Assembly (NCBI GenBank): GCA_963763015.1
Contig: CAVXML010000010.1
Coordinates: 62,001 to 126,000, forward strand
Direction: 5' to 3'
Source of the DNA: Fodinibacter sp963763015
GTDB lineage: Bacteria > Actinomycetota > Actinomycetes > Actinomycetales > Dermatophilaceae
Length of the DNA: 64,000 nucleotides
A program made the position numbers and the translations under genes. Positions 1 to 9,113 of the stretch are shown here, piece by piece (position 1 is the first letter of the stretch; every line of letters starts with the position of its first letter). The notes under the pieces were generated by a model that saw only the letters and a program-made list of their open reading frames with translations, made no database searches and was not told the DNA's origin.

Positions 1-581
1 TCGGCATCGTCCGCGTCGAGGACGCCCTTCGCCTCGCCGCCGAGGCGGACCTCGACCTCGTCGAGGTCGCCCCCATGGCCAAGCCGCCGGTCGCCAAGCT
101 CATGGACTTCGGCAAGTACAAGTACGAAGCCGCCATGAAGGCCCGCGAAGCACGCAAGAACCAGGTCAACACGGTCATCAAGGAGATCAAGCTCCGCCCG
201 AAGATCGACCCGCACGACTACGGCACGAAGAAGGGCCACGTCGAGCGGTTCCTCAAGGGCGGCGACAAGGTCAAGGTCACGATCATGTTCCGCGGCCGTG
301 AGCAGTCCCGGCCCGAGCTGGGGTTCCGGCTCCTGCAGCGCCTCGCCGAGGACGTGCTCGAGCTCGGCACCGTGGAGTCGTCGCCGAAGCAGGACGGCCG
401 GAACATGGTCATGGTGCTCGCACCGACCAAGAAGAAGGCCCAGGCCATGGCCGAGCAACGGCGCCGCCGCGACGAGGCGGGAGCCACGGCGTCGGCCGAG
501 CACGCCCCGCCCGCCGACGACGTCGCGCCGGCCGAGGCCCCCGTCGCAGGCGTCACCGCCGACGCCGAGACGACCGCCTGA
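1..581 (+). CDS. infC: Translation initiation factor IF-3 (5' truncated by window edge)
   Basis: IF-3 binds the 30S subunit, prevents premature joining of 50S and checks the start codon. The reading frame is open from base 3, so the gene begins before the window; the Met at 75 is internal. The visible 192 residues cover the end of the N domain (DLVEVAP), the conserved linker PPVAKLMDFGKYKYE and the complete C domain. A tail of about 40 Ala/Glu/Pro-rich residues follows the usual family end, a common extension in actinobacteria. It is followed by rpmI and rplT, the classical IF3-L35-L20 order. Confidence 0.97.
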   Translation, partial: GIVRVEDALRLAAEADLDLVEVAPMAKPPVAKLMDFGKYKYEAAMKAREARKNQVNTVIKEIKLRPKIDPHDYGTKKGHVERFLKGGDKVKVTIMFRGREQSRPELGFRLLQRLAEDVLELGTVESSPKQDGRNMVMVLAPTKKKAQAMAEQRRRRDEAGATASAEHAPPADDVAPAEAPVAGVTADAETTA

Positions 582-632
582 CCAGACGTCCCCCGCACGC
601 CAGCACCACCGAACCACAAGGAGATCGGCACC

Positions 633-827
633 ATGCCGAAGAACAAGACGCACAGTGGCGCCAAGAAGCGCTTCCGGGTGACCGGGTCGGGCAAGGTCAT
701 GCGCGAGCAGGCCGGCCACGTCCACAAGTTCCACGAGAAGACGCCGCAGAAGGCGCGCGCCCTCAGCAGGGACGTCCTGGTCTCGAAGGGCGACCTCGCG
801 AAGGTCAAGAAGCTCCTCGGCCGCTGA
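633..827 (+). CDS. rpmI: 50S ribosomal protein L35
   Basis: A small basic protein of the large ribosomal subunit. The 64 residues open with MPKNKTHSGAKKRFRVTGSG, the family signature, and end at the usual position (KKLLGR). The ATG lies 9 nt downstream of a clear AAGGAG ribosome binding site. It sits 51 nt after infC and 45 nt before rplT, so the three are probably co-transcribed. Confidence 0.98.
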   Translation: MPKNKTHSGAKKRFRVTGSGKVMREQAGHVHKFHEKTPQKARALSRDVLVSKGDLAKVKKLLGR

Positions 828-872
828 CGCCGTCCACCCCCCAGTTCTCGCACAGAAGCAAGGAGTACTCAC

Positions 873-1256
873 GTGGCACGCGTGAAGCGGGCGGTCAACG
901 CCCAGAAGAAGCGCCGGGTCGTCCTCGAGCGCGCCAGCGGCTACCGCGGACAGCGCTCGCGCCTGTACCGCAAGGCCAAGGAGCAGGTGCAGCACAGCCT
1001 CGGCTACGCCTACCGCGACCGCCGGGCCCGCAAGGGCGACTTCCGTCGCCTGTGGATCCAGAGGATCAACGCCGCGGCCCGCGCCAACGGCATGACCTAC
1101 AACCGCTTCATCCAGGGCCTGAAGGCTGCTGAGATCGAGGTCGACCGCCGGATGCTCGCCGAGCTGGCCGTCAACGACGAGGCCGCGTTCACCGCGCTCG
1201 TCGAGATCGCCAAGGCGAACCAGCCCGCGCGTGAGCCGGCCGGGGCCCCCGCCTGA
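873..1256 (+). CDS. rplT: 50S ribosomal protein L20
   Basis: Binds 23S rRNA early in large-subunit assembly. The GTG start gives MARVKRAVNAQKKRRVVLE, typical of L20, and is preceded by AAGGAG. The core (RLWIQRINAAARANGMTYN) is intact. At 127 residues it is slightly longer than E. coli L20 because of a short Ala/Pro-rich C-terminal tail. The next gene starts 5 nt after its stop, so translational coupling is likely. Confidence 0.98.
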   Translation: MARVKRAVNAQKKRRVVLERASGYRGQRSRLYRKAKEQVQHSLGYAYRDRRARKGDFRRLWIQRINAAARANGMTYNRFIQGLKAAEIEVDRRMLAELAVNDEAAFTALVEIAKANQPAREPAGAPA

Positions 1257-1261
1257 ACGAC

Positions 1262-2077
1262 GTGGCACCACTGACCAACCCCCGGGCCGACCGGGTGCGG
1301 TCGGTGCGGGCGCTGTCGAGGCGGCCGGTGCGTGATCGCACCGGCCGCTTCGCCGTCGAGGGGCCGCAGGGTGTGCGGGAGGCGGTGCGCCACGCCCCGT
1401 CGCGGGTCCGCGACGTCTACGTCACCCGCGATGCCCTGGTCCGCTACGCGGACGACATCGTCGTGCCCGCGCGCGCCGCGCAGCTCTGGGTGCGCGAGGT
1501 GACCCCTGAGGTCCTGGCCGCGATGGCCGGCACCGAGGCGCCTCAGGGCGTGCTGGCGGTCGTCGACACCGTGGGCCAGGACCTCGAGACGGTGCTGGAT
1601 GCCGGCCCGAGCCTCCTCGTGCTCCTCACCCACGTGCGTGACCCCGGCAACGCCGGCACCGTGATCCGGGGCGCGGATGCCGCTGGCGCTGATGCGGTGC
1701 TCGTGAGCGCGGCATCCGTCGACGTGCACTCGCCCAAGGTGGTGCGTTCGACGGCCGGGTCGCTCTTCCACCTGCCGGTCGTTCCGGACCTCGACGCGGT
1801 GTCGACGCTGCGGCGGCTGCAGGCCCGCGGCATCCGCACGTACGCCGCCGACGGCTCGGGCTCGACGTCGCTGTCCGACGCCGATCTCTCGCACCGGCAC
1901 TGCTGGGTGATGGGCAACGAGGCCTGGGGGCTCGACGACGAGGTGCGGACCGCCTGCGACGACGTGGTCCGCGTCCCGATCTACGGTCGGGCCGAGTCGC
2001 TCAACCTCGCGATGGCCGCGACGGTGTGCCTCTACGCCTCGGCGGGCCGTCGGAGCGGGCACGGAACCGGCAGGTAG
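1262..2077 (+). CDS. TrmH/SpoU-family RNA 2'-O-methyltransferase
   Basis: A 271-residue SAM-dependent methylase of the knotted SPOUT fold, expected to 2'-O-methylate ribose in rRNA or tRNA. The three SpoU motifs are visible: DPGNAGTVIRGADAAGADAV (motif 1, around residues 125-145), WVMGNEAWGLDDE (motif 2) and PIYGRAESLNLAMAATVCLY (motif 3, near the C-terminus). An N-terminal substrate-binding domain of about 100 residues precedes them. The GTG start is 5 nt after rplT; a methylase at this place downstream of rplT is common in actinobacteria. The exact target nucleotide cannot be read from the sequence, so no symbol is given. Confidence 0.9.
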   Translation: MAPLTNPRADRVRSVRALSRRPVRDRTGRFAVEGPQGVREAVRHAPSRVRDVYVTRDALVRYADDIVVPARAAQLWVREVTPEVLAAMAGTEAPQGVLAVVDTVGQDLETVLDAGPSLLVLLTHVRDPGNAGTVIRGADAAGADAVLVSAASVDVHSPKVVRSTAGSLFHLPVVPDLDAVSTLRRLQARGIRTYAADGSGSTSLSDADLSHRHCWVMGNEAWGLDDEVRTACDDVVRVPIYGRAESLNLAMAATVCLYASAGRRSGHGTGR

Positions 2078-2080
2078 CGT
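2075..2080 (+). promoter_or_regulatory. Putative -10 (TAGCGT) for a leaderless histidine kinase mRNA
   Basis: The hexamer TAGCGT ends 8 nt before the ATG at 2088. That would place the transcription start at or next to the start codon. It overlaps the stop codon of the preceding methylase gene. It favours ATG 2088 over the upstream in-frame GTG at 2079. Confidence 0.45.
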
Positions 2081-2087
2081 GCCCGCC

Positions 2088-3155
2088 ATGTCGCAGCCGT
2101 TCCAGGTCCCCGACGACCTGGTGACCCATGGGCTGGAGCTCATCCCGGACGGCCTCGTCGCGGCGGTCGGGCCGGATGCCCTTGTCAGATACATGAACCG
2201 GCGGGCCGAGGCGGTCACGGGTCTCTCCGCCGCCGAGGTGGTCGGCCACGACATCCGGGAGGCTCTGCCCCTGCAGGACTTGGAGGGGCGGTCGTGGTGG
2301 GAGCTCACCGACCCCTGGGGCGGCCTGGCCATCCGGACGGGGCACCAGGAGCGGCTCCTGGTCCTGCCGACCGGCCGTGAGCTCCTCGTCTCGGCCAAGT
2401 ACATCCGCAGCGGGCGTGGCGAGCCGGTGCAGGCCGTCGTCCTGGGGCTGCGCTCGGCCATGGGGCGGCGGCGCGCCGAGAAGGAGAACGCTGCCCTGCT
2501 CATGACCGTGGCGCACGAGCTTCGCTCTCCCCTCACCGGGGTCAAGGGGTTCTCCACGACCCTGCTGCGCAACTGGGACCGGTTCACCGACGACCAGAAG
2601 CGGTTGATGCTCGAGACCATCGAGGCCGATGCCGACCGGTTGACACGGCTCATCTCCGAGCTGCTCGACGCCTCGCGCATCGACGGCGGCCGGCTCACGG
2701 TCCACCCCCAGCCGCTCGACGTGCGCCAGCGGCTCGTGGCTCAGGTCGAGCGGCGGGTGGCGTCCGGAGCATCCCGCGACCGGTTCGTCATCGACGTGCC
2801 GGAGGACCTCGGGCCGCTGTGGGCCGACCCCGACCGGCTGGAGCAGGTGATCACGAACCTGGTGGAGAACGCCGTGCGCCACGGTCGCGGGACCGTGCGC
2901 CTGGCGGCCCGACCAACCACCGCCGCGGGCCGACCGGCCGTCGACCTCCTCGTGAGCGACGACGGGAACGGGATCGCCGAGCAGCACCGCGAGCTCGTGT
3001 TCTCGCGCTTCTGGCAGGAGGGCGCGAGGCACGGGACCGGGCTGGGTCTGTACCTCGTCCGAGGCCTCGTCGAGGCGCACGGGGGTGCGGTCCGGGCGGA
3101 GGCCGCCCCGGGCGGCGGGGCACTGCTGAGGGCGACGTTCCCCAGTCCCGACTGA
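2088..3155 (+). CDS. Soluble PAS-domain sensor histidine kinase (orphan)
   Basis: A 355-residue histidine kinase with an N-terminal PAS domain (about residues 10-120), a HisKA dimerisation domain with the phospho-acceptor in VAHELRSPLTGVKGF (His143) and a HATPase domain with N box NLVENAVRHG, G1 DDGNGI and G2 GTGLGLYLVRGL. No membrane segment is seen, so it should sense a cytoplasmic or soluble cue. No response regulator gene is adjacent, so its partner lies elsewhere. I chose ATG 2088 because a TAGCGT hexamer ends 8 nt upstream; a GTG at 2079 is in frame. Confidence 0.88.
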   Translation: MSQPFQVPDDLVTHGLELIPDGLVAAVGPDALVRYMNRRAEAVTGLSAAEVVGHDIREALPLQDLEGRSWWELTDPWGGLAIRTGHQERLLVLPTGRELLVSAKYIRSGRGEPVQAVVLGLRSAMGRRRAEKENAALLMTVAHELRSPLTGVKGFSTTLLRNWDRFTDDQKRLMLETIEADADRLTRLISELLDASRIDGGRLTVHPQPLDVRQRLVAQVERRVASGASRDRFVIDVPEDLGPLWADPDRLEQVITNLVENAVRHGRGTVRLAARPTTAAGRPAVDLLVSDDGNGIAEQHRELVFSRFWQEGARHGTGLGLYLVRGLVEAHGGAVRAEAAPGGGALLRATFPSPD

Positions 3156-3216
3156 CGCGGCGAACCGTGCCGTCGCTCGGATGGCACGGGGTGGGGGTCG
3201 CTGGGAGAGTGACCCG

Positions 3217-4446
3217 GTGCCCACCGTCGTCTCGCTCGCGCCGTACCGGCGTGCCCTCGCGAGCCGGCGACTGCGGACGGCGCTGGTGCTGGGGACGCTC
3301 GTGCGCGGACCCGTGTTCGCGAGCGGCGTGCTGCTCACCGTCCACGTGGTCACGACGCTGGAGCGCTCCTACGCCGCGGCGGGCGCGCTCACGGCGGTCG
3401 CCACGGTGGCCATCGCCGCGAGCGGCCCATGGCGGGGACGGCTGCTCGACCGGTTCGGCCTGCGCCGGGTCGTCGCGCCGTCGATCGGCGTCTCCCTCGT
3501 CTGCTGGGCCGTCGCCCCCTTCGTCGACTACTGGCCCCTGCTCATCCTGGCGGTGGTCGCGGGGCTCTTCGTCGTCCCCACCTTCTCGATCACACGGCAG
3601 GCCGTCATCGCCTCGGTGCCGGAGCACGACCGCCGGACCGCGATCTCGCTCGACGGCGCCGCCCTCGAGCTGTCGTTCATGCTCGCGCCGGCCCTGGCCG
3701 TGTGGGCGGCAGCGCAGTGGTCCACCTCGTGGGTGCTCTTCGTGACGCAGATGCTCGGCGTGGCCGGCGGTGTCGCGATCTGGGTCGTCGACCCTCCGCT
3801 GCGGGGGGAGGGAGAGGCCGGGGTCGGCACCGCCGGGGCCTCACGCCGTTCCTGGTTCCGGCTGCCCTTCCTGGCCGTGTGCCTGGGGGCGACCGCCACC
3901 ACGCTGGTGCTCGCCGGCTCGGACATCGGCTTCGTGGCGGCCATGCGCGAGTTCGACGCGACCACGCAGATCGGCCTGGTCCTGGCGCTCTGGGGGTTGG
4001 GCTCGCTCGTGGGAGGGCTCCTGTACGGGGGGATGCACAGGTCCATCTCGGCGTTCTGGCTCCTGGCGGGCCTCTCGGTGGTGACGCTGCCCATGGCGCT
4101 CGCGTCGAACCCATGGAGCCTCGCCCTGCTCGGCTTCGTCGCTGGGCTGTTGTGCGCACCGACGATCACGGCGACGATCGACCAGGCCAGCCGGATCGTG
4201 CCCGCGGAGGCGCGCGGTGAGGCCATGGGGTGGCACGGCTCCTTCCTCACTGCCGGGGGTGCCATGGGTGCGCCCCTGGCCGGTGTCGCGATCGACAGGG
4301 GAGGCGCCGCAGCCGGATTCCTCACCGTCGGGCTCGTCGGGCTGGCCGTGGCGCTGACCGGCCTGCTCGCCGCACGGGTCAGGCGGCGCGAGCGCCACCA
4401 GGCACGCCACGGAGCACGGGTGGGTGTCCACACGTCGCCGCGGTGA
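3217..4446 (+). CDS. Major facilitator superfamily transporter
   Basis: About 409 residues with roughly 12 hydrophobic segments in two halves separated by a charged loop (PPLRGEGEAGVG, near residue 200). The short loop GPWRGRLLDRFGLRRVV between the second and third segments matches the MFS motif A position. This is a secondary-transport permease; the substrate is not identifiable, though drug or sugar efflux proteins often look like this. GTG 3217 is chosen because it follows a GGGAGAG stretch. An ATG at 3181 is in frame and would add 12 residues. Confidence 0.82.
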   Translation: MPTVVSLAPYRRALASRRLRTALVLGTLVRGPVFASGVLLTVHVVTTLERSYAAAGALTAVATVAIAASGPWRGRLLDRFGLRRVVAPSIGVSLVCWAVAPFVDYWPLLILAVVAGLFVVPTFSITRQAVIASVPEHDRRTAISLDGAALELSFMLAPALAVWAAAQWSTSWVLFVTQMLGVAGGVAIWVVDPPLRGEGEAGVGTAGASRRSWFRLPFLAVCLGATATTLVLAGSDIGFVAAMREFDATTQIGLVLALWGLGSLVGGLLYGGMHRSISAFWLLAGLSVVTLPMALASNPWSLALLGFVAGLLCAPTITATIDQASRIVPAEARGEAMGWHGSFLTAGGAMGAPLAGVAIDRGGAAAGFLTVGLVGLAVALTGLLAARVRRRERHQARHGARVGVHTSPR

Positions 4447-4577
4447 CCCACCGCCTCGACGGTGGTGCGTCGGGGCGCGGCCGAAGGCGCCGTCGAACCA
4501 GCGCCCGCACGGCATCCACGCCGACGACCCTGACGTCCCGGGGGCCACACCACGTCCGTCAGGGCACGCCACCCACC

Positions 4578-4583
4578 TAGACT
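4578..4583 (+). promoter_or_regulatory. Putative -10 (TAGACT) upstream of pheS
   Basis: TAGACT lies about 38 nt before the pheS ATG in the 174-nt gap after the MFS gene. The same hexamer precedes aspS and efp in this window. No convincing -35 is seen, and no T-box or leader-peptide attenuator was recognised in the gap. Confidence 0.4.
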
Positions 4584-4620
4584 CGGGCGCGCCCCGCACC
4601 CCGCGCCCGAAGTGGAAGAC

Positions 4621-5715
4621 ATGTCCGGTCCCAACACCAGCTACGACCCGGTCGAGGTCGCGATCCTCGACCCGGAGGCGCTCGATGCCGCCGTGGCCGC
4701 CGCACTGGCAGCGGCCGCCCGCGCCACGTCCCTCGCCGAGCTCAAGGTCGCCCGCAGCGCCCACCAGGGCGACAGGAGCCCGCTCGCGCTCGCCAACCGC
4801 GAGATCGGCGCGCTGCCGCCGAGTGCGAAGGCGGAGGCCGGCAAGCGCGTGGGGCAGGCCAAGGCCCGTGTCGCCCACGCCTTCCGAGAGCGCGAGACAG
4901 AGCTCGAGGCCGAGCGTGATGACCGCATCCTCACGGAGGAGGTGGTCGACGTCACCCTGCCGACGGGGCGGCGACCGCTGGGCCGCCGCCATCCGATCGA
5001 GCTGATGGCGGAGCGCATCGCCGACCTCTTCGTCGGGATGGGCTGGGAGATCGCCGAGGGGCCGGAGATCGAGGCGGAGTGGTTCAACTTCGACGCCCTG
5101 AACTTCGACGCCGACCACCCCGCCCGGCAGATGCAGGACACGTTCTACGTCGACCCGCCGGAGAGCGGCCTCGTGCTGCGCACCCACACCTCGCCGGTCC
5201 AGGCCCGCACCCTCCTCGAGCGCGGGGTGCCGGTCTACGTGGCCGCGATCGGGCGCGTGTTCCGCACCGACGAGCTCGACGCCACGCACATGCCCGCCTT
5301 CCACCAGGTCGAGGGCCTCGCCGTCGACGAGGGCATCACGATGGCGCACCTCAAGGGCACCCTCGACCGCCTCGCCACCGAGCTCTTCGGCGAGGGCATC
5401 ACGGCCCGACTGCGCCCGTCGTACTTCCCGTTCACCGAGCCGAGCGCCGAGATGGACCTCCGCTGCTTCGTCTGCCGCGGGACCGACCCGGACTGCCGAA
5501 CGTGCAAGGGCACCGGCTGGATCGAGTGGGGAGGCTGCGGAATGGTCAACCGCAACGTGCTCACCGCGTGCGGCGTGGACCCCGACCGGTACACCGGGTT
5601 CGCGTTCGGCATGGGCATCGACCGGTCGCTGATGTTCCGCTCGGGGGTCAGTGACATGCGGGACATGATCGAGGGTGACGTGCGCTTCGACGCGCAGTTC
5701 GGGATGGAGATCTGA
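4621..5715 (+). CDS. pheS: Phenylalanine--tRNA ligase alpha subunit
   Basis: Catalytic subunit of the alpha2beta2 PheRS. It has an N-terminal coiled coil (about residues 1-90), then class II motifs: motif 1 around RRHPIELMAERI, motif 2 around VFRTDELDATHMPAFHQVEG and motif 3 FAFGMGIDRSLMFR. A Cys-rich insert (CFVC...CRTC...GGCG) sits before motif 3 and may bind zinc; I recall similar inserts in other actinobacterial PheS. The ATG at 4621 gives 364 residues; an in-frame GTG at 4612 is an alternative. The stop overlaps the pheT start (TGATG). Confidence 0.96.
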   Translation: MSGPNTSYDPVEVAILDPEALDAAVAAALAAAARATSLAELKVARSAHQGDRSPLALANREIGALPPSAKAEAGKRVGQAKARVAHAFRERETELEAERDDRILTEEVVDVTLPTGRRPLGRRHPIELMAERIADLFVGMGWEIAEGPEIEAEWFNFDALNFDADHPARQMQDTFYVDPPESGLVLRTHTSPVQARTLLERGVPVYVAAIGRVFRTDELDATHMPAFHQVEGLAVDEGITMAHLKGTLDRLATELFGEGITARLRPSYFPFTEPSAEMDLRCFVCRGTDPDCRTCKGTGWIEWGGCGMVNRNVLTACGVDPDRYTGFAFGMGIDRSLMFRSGVSDMRDMIEGDVRFDAQFGMEI

Positions 5716-8267
5716 TGCGCGTGCCCGTCGACTGGCTGCGCGAGTACGTCGCCGTCCCGCCCGATGCCTCGGCCGAGCAGATCGCCGCCGACCTCGTGAG
5801 CGTCGGTCTCGAGGAGGAGGGCCTGCACACCGGTGGCGTCACCGGCCCCGTCGTCGTCGGCCGCGTCCTCACCAAGGAGCCGGAGCCGCAGAAGAACGGC
5901 AGGACGATCAACTGGTGCACGGTCGACGTCGGCGACGCCAACGGCACCGGTGAGCCGCAGGGCGTCGTGTGCGGCGCCCACAACTTCGATGCCGGCGACC
6001 TCGTCGTCGTCGTGCTCCCCGGTGGGGTGCTCACGACGCCCCACGGACCGGTCACGGTCACCGCCCGCACGACCTACGGCCACGTGTCCGCCGGCATGAT
6101 CTGCTCGGAGCGCGAGCTCGGTATCGGTGACGACCACGACGGCATCCTCGTGCTGAACCGCAGGTTCGCCGGGGACGACGACACCCTGGCCAGGCTCGTC
6201 CCGGGCACCGATGCCATCCCCCTGCTCGGGCTGGACCGGGAGACCGTCGAGGTCAACGTCACCCCCGACCGCGGCTACTGCTTCTCGGTGCGCGGCATCG
6301 CGCGCGAGTACTCCCACGCGACCGGAGCGACCTTCACCGACCCCGCCATCGAGCTGGCGGCCACGGCGCCAGCCCCCAGCACGGACGGGTTCCGGGTGCG
6401 GCTCTCCGACGACGCCCCCGTGCGCGGCCGCGCCGGCTGCGACCGCTACGTCGCACGGGTCGTGCGGGGCATCGACGTCACCGCCCCCACGCCGGCCTGG
6501 ATGGCCGCCCGGCTCACCGAGGCGGGGATGCGGCCCATCTCCCTGCCGGTCGACGTCACGAACTACGTCATGCTCGGCCTGGGCCAGCCGCTGCACGCCT
6601 TCGACCTCGACACCCTCGTGGCGCCGATCGTCGTGCGGCGAGCCCGCCCCGGGGAGCGGCTCACCACCCTCGACGCCGTCGACCGCTCCCTCGACCCGGG
6701 CGACCTGCTCATCACCGACTCCGGTGGCGAACGGGTCGTGGCGATCGCCGGAGTCATGGGCGGTGCCGAGACCGAGGTCGGTGACGACACCCGCGACGTG
6801 CTCATCGAGGCCGCCCACTTCGAGCCGGTCACCATCGCGCGCTCGGCCCGGCGGCACAAGCTGCCGAGCGAGGCGTCCCGGCGCTTCGAGCGGGGGGTCG
6901 ACCCCGCGCTGGCGGCCGCCGCGGCCCAGCTCGCCGTGGAGCTGCTGGTGAAGCACGGTGGGGGAGTGGCCGAGAGCGACGTCACCGACGTCGGGACACC
7001 GGCCCTGCCCGTGCCGGTCGCCATGGACGTCGGGTTCCCCTCACGCATCGTCGGCGTCTCCTATGCCGACACCGAGGTGGTCTCCATCCTCGAGGCCATC
7101 GGCTGCGCCGTCGCCCGCGAGGACGACAAGCTGTCCGTGACCCCTCCGACGTGGCGGCCCGATCTCCGGACGGCGGAGGACCTCGTCGAGGAGGTCGCCC
7201 GCATCCACGGGTACGACAGCATCCCGTCGGTGCTTCCGACCCCACCCGGCGGTGCCGGCCTGACCCACGCCCAGCGGGTGCGGCGCATCGTCGCCGACGT
7301 GCTCGCGGGCCAGGGGCTGTCTGAGGTCTGGAGTGCCCCGTTCGTCGGGGCCGACCGCTTCGCCGCGCTCGGGCTGGACGTGGACCGCGAGGTCTCCCGC
7401 ACCGTTCGCCTCGCGAACCCCCTCTCGGACGAGCACCCCCTGATGCGGACGCGCCTGCTCGCGACGATGGTCGATGCGCTGCGGCGCAACGTCGCGCGCG
7501 GCATCCGGGACGTCGGGCTCTTCGAGGTCGGTCTGGTGGTCGCGCTCGACGGGCCGCTGGGCTCGGCACCCACCGAGGACGTCGGCATCCGGCCGTCGGA
7601 GGAGACCTTGGCGGCGATCCGGGATGCCGTGCCGCCGCAGCCGCGTCACGTCGCCTTCCTGCTGGCGGGCGACCGGGACCGGGCCGGCTGGTGGGGCCCG
7701 GGGCGGGCGGCGGACGTCACGGACGCCGTCGAGCTGGCCCGGACCATGGGCGAGGCCCTCGGTGTCCCCCTCGAGGTGACCGCGGATGCCGTGGCGCCGT
7801 ACCACCCGGGACGGTGCGCCCGGGTGACGCTCCCCGACGGCACCCCGATCGGCCACGTGGGCGAGCTGCACCCCAAGGCCCTTGCGGTGCTCGGACTGCC
7901 GGTCCGGACGGTCGGCGGCGAGCTCGACCTCGACGCGCTCACCGCCGCCGCGGACGCCACGAGTACCGCGCGCACCCTCCACACCTTCCCCATGGCGCAG
8001 AGCGACGTGGCGGTGGTCGTCGACGAGGCTGTGCCGTCGGCCGACGTCGCCAAGGCGCTGCACGTGGGAGCGGGAGAGCACCTCGAGTCCCTCACGCTCT
8101 TCGACGTGTACCGCGGCGACCAGGTGGGCGAGGGCCGGAAGTCCCTGGCCTACCGACTCACCTTCCGGGCCCCCGACCGGACGCTGACGACCGACGAGGT
8201 GAGCGCCCTCCGGGACGCCGCCCTGGCCGCAGCCGGGGAGGCCGTCGGGGCGGTGCAGCGGGCGTGA
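5715..8267 (+). CDS. pheT: Phenylalanine--tRNA ligase beta subunit
   Basis: Structural and editing subunit of PheRS, 850 residues, normal length. Domains in order: an EMAP/tRNA-binding OB fold (about residues 40-160; VVCGAHNFDAGDLVVVVLPG), B3/B4 editing domain (about 210-400; SRRFERGVDPAL at its end), B5 domain, catalytic-like core and a C-terminal FDX-ACB anticodon-binding domain (FDVYRGDQVGEGRKSLAYRL). ATG 5715 overlaps the pheS stop, indicating translational coupling. Confidence 0.97.
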   Translation: MRVPVDWLREYVAVPPDASAEQIAADLVSVGLEEEGLHTGGVTGPVVVGRVLTKEPEPQKNGRTINWCTVDVGDANGTGEPQGVVCGAHNFDAGDLVVVVLPGGVLTTPHGPVTVTARTTYGHVSAGMICSERELGIGDDHDGILVLNRRFAGDDDTLARLVPGTDAIPLLGLDRETVEVNVTPDRGYCFSVRGIAREYSHATGATFTDPAIELAATAPAPSTDGFRVRLSDDAPVRGRAGCDRYVARVVRGIDVTAPTPAWMAARLTEAGMRPISLPVDVTNYVMLGLGQPLHAFDLDTLVAPIVVRRARPGERLTTLDAVDRSLDPGDLLITDSGGERVVAIAGVMGGAETEVGDDTRDVLIEAAHFEPVTIARSARRHKLPSEASRRFERGVDPALAAAAAQLAVELLVKHGGGVAESDVTDVGTPALPVPVAMDVGFPSRIVGVSYADTEVVSILEAIGCAVAREDDKLSVTPPTWRPDLRTAEDLVEEVARIHGYDSIPSVLPTPPGGAGLTHAQRVRRIVADVLAGQGLSEVWSAPFVGADRFAALGLDVDREVSRTVRLANPLSDEHPLMRTRLLATMVDALRRNVARGIRDVGLFEVGLVVALDGPLGSAPTEDVGIRPSEETLAAIRDAVPPQPRHVAFLLAGDRDRAGWWGPGRAADVTDAVELARTMGEALGVPLEVTADAVAPYHPGRCARVTLPDGTPIGHVGELHPKALAVLGLPVRTVGGELDLDALTAAADATSTARTLHTFPMAQSDVAVVVDEAVPSADVAKALHVGAGEHLESLTLFDVYRGDQVGEGRKSLAYRLTFRAPDRTLTTDEVSALRDAALAAAGEAVGAVQRA

Positions 8268-9073
8268 GCACGTCCGCCGAGGTGGTCCTCGACGACGGGG
8301 GAGACGTGGCGCCGGAACCGGCGGCCGCCGAAGGACGCGGTGGTCACCTCGTCGCCATCGTCACCGGGGCCTCGCGCGGCATCGGGCGGTTCGTCGCCGA
8401 CGCCCTGGAGGAGGCGGGGTACGCCGTCGAGCGTGGGTCGAGCGCCGTCGCGCCGGTCACCGAGCGTGCCGCCCTGACCGCCTGGGTGGACGAGATCGTC
8501 GACCGCCACGGCCGCATCGACGTCCTGGTCAACAACGCCGGCATCATCGACGCCGAGGTGGACCTCTTCGACTCCGACCCCGAGGAGTGGTGGCACGTCC
8601 AGGAGGTCAACGTTCTCGGGGCGTACCTCATGACCCGCCTGGTGGCGCCGCACATGCTGGCGGCCGGTGCTGGACGGGTGGTCAACATGAACAGCGGGGC
8701 GGCTCGGCGCGCGGGGGCCGACGCCAGTGCCTACAACGTCAGCAAGACGGCGCTCGCCCGGCTCACCGGGTCGACACACCTCGCCGGCTGGGGCCGCGGC
8801 GTCCGAGCGTTCGACCTCATGCCGGGGGTGGTGCGCACCGACATGACCGAGGGCATGGACGCCCACGCCTCCCGCACGGAGTGGACCGACCCGGACGCGG
8901 TCGCCGGGCTCGTGCTGGCCCTGGTGTCCGGGGAGCTCGACGCGTGGTCGGGGCGATTCGTGCGCGCCGGCGCCGACACCGTGGAGTCCCTGCGCGCTCG
9001 GGCGGATGCCGGCCTCGCAGCCGACGAGCGCACCCTCGTCCTGGCCCTGGGACCCGACGACCCCCTCGCCTGA
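8264..9073 (+). CDS. Short-chain dehydrogenase/reductase
   Basis: A 269-residue SDR with a Rossmann fold. It shows the cofactor loop TGASRGIG (residues 34-41), NNAG (90-93), a Ser at about 144 and the catalytic pair YNVSK (Tyr157, Lys161). A 30-residue N-terminal extension rich in acidic residues precedes the fold. The GTG start overlaps the pheT stop (GTGA), so it is probably expressed from the pheST transcript. Substrate and biological role are unknown; SDRs of this kind oxidise or reduce alcohols and ketones with NAD(P). Confidence 0.85.
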   Translation: MSTSAEVVLDDGGDVAPEPAAAEGRGGHLVAIVTGASRGIGRFVADALEEAGYAVERGSSAVAPVTERAALTAWVDEIVDRHGRIDVLVNNAGIIDAEVDLFDSDPEEWWHVQEVNVLGAYLMTRLVAPHMLAAGAGRVVNMNSGAARRAGADASAYNVSKTALARLTGSTHLAGWGRGVRAFDLMPGVVRTDMTEGMDAHASRTEWTDPDAVAGLVLALVSGELDAWSGRFVRAGADTVESLRARADAGLAADERTLVLALGPDDPLA

Positions 9074-9113
9074 ACCACCTGCCGCCCCGCCCGCCCCGCC
9101 CCCACCCGCCTCC

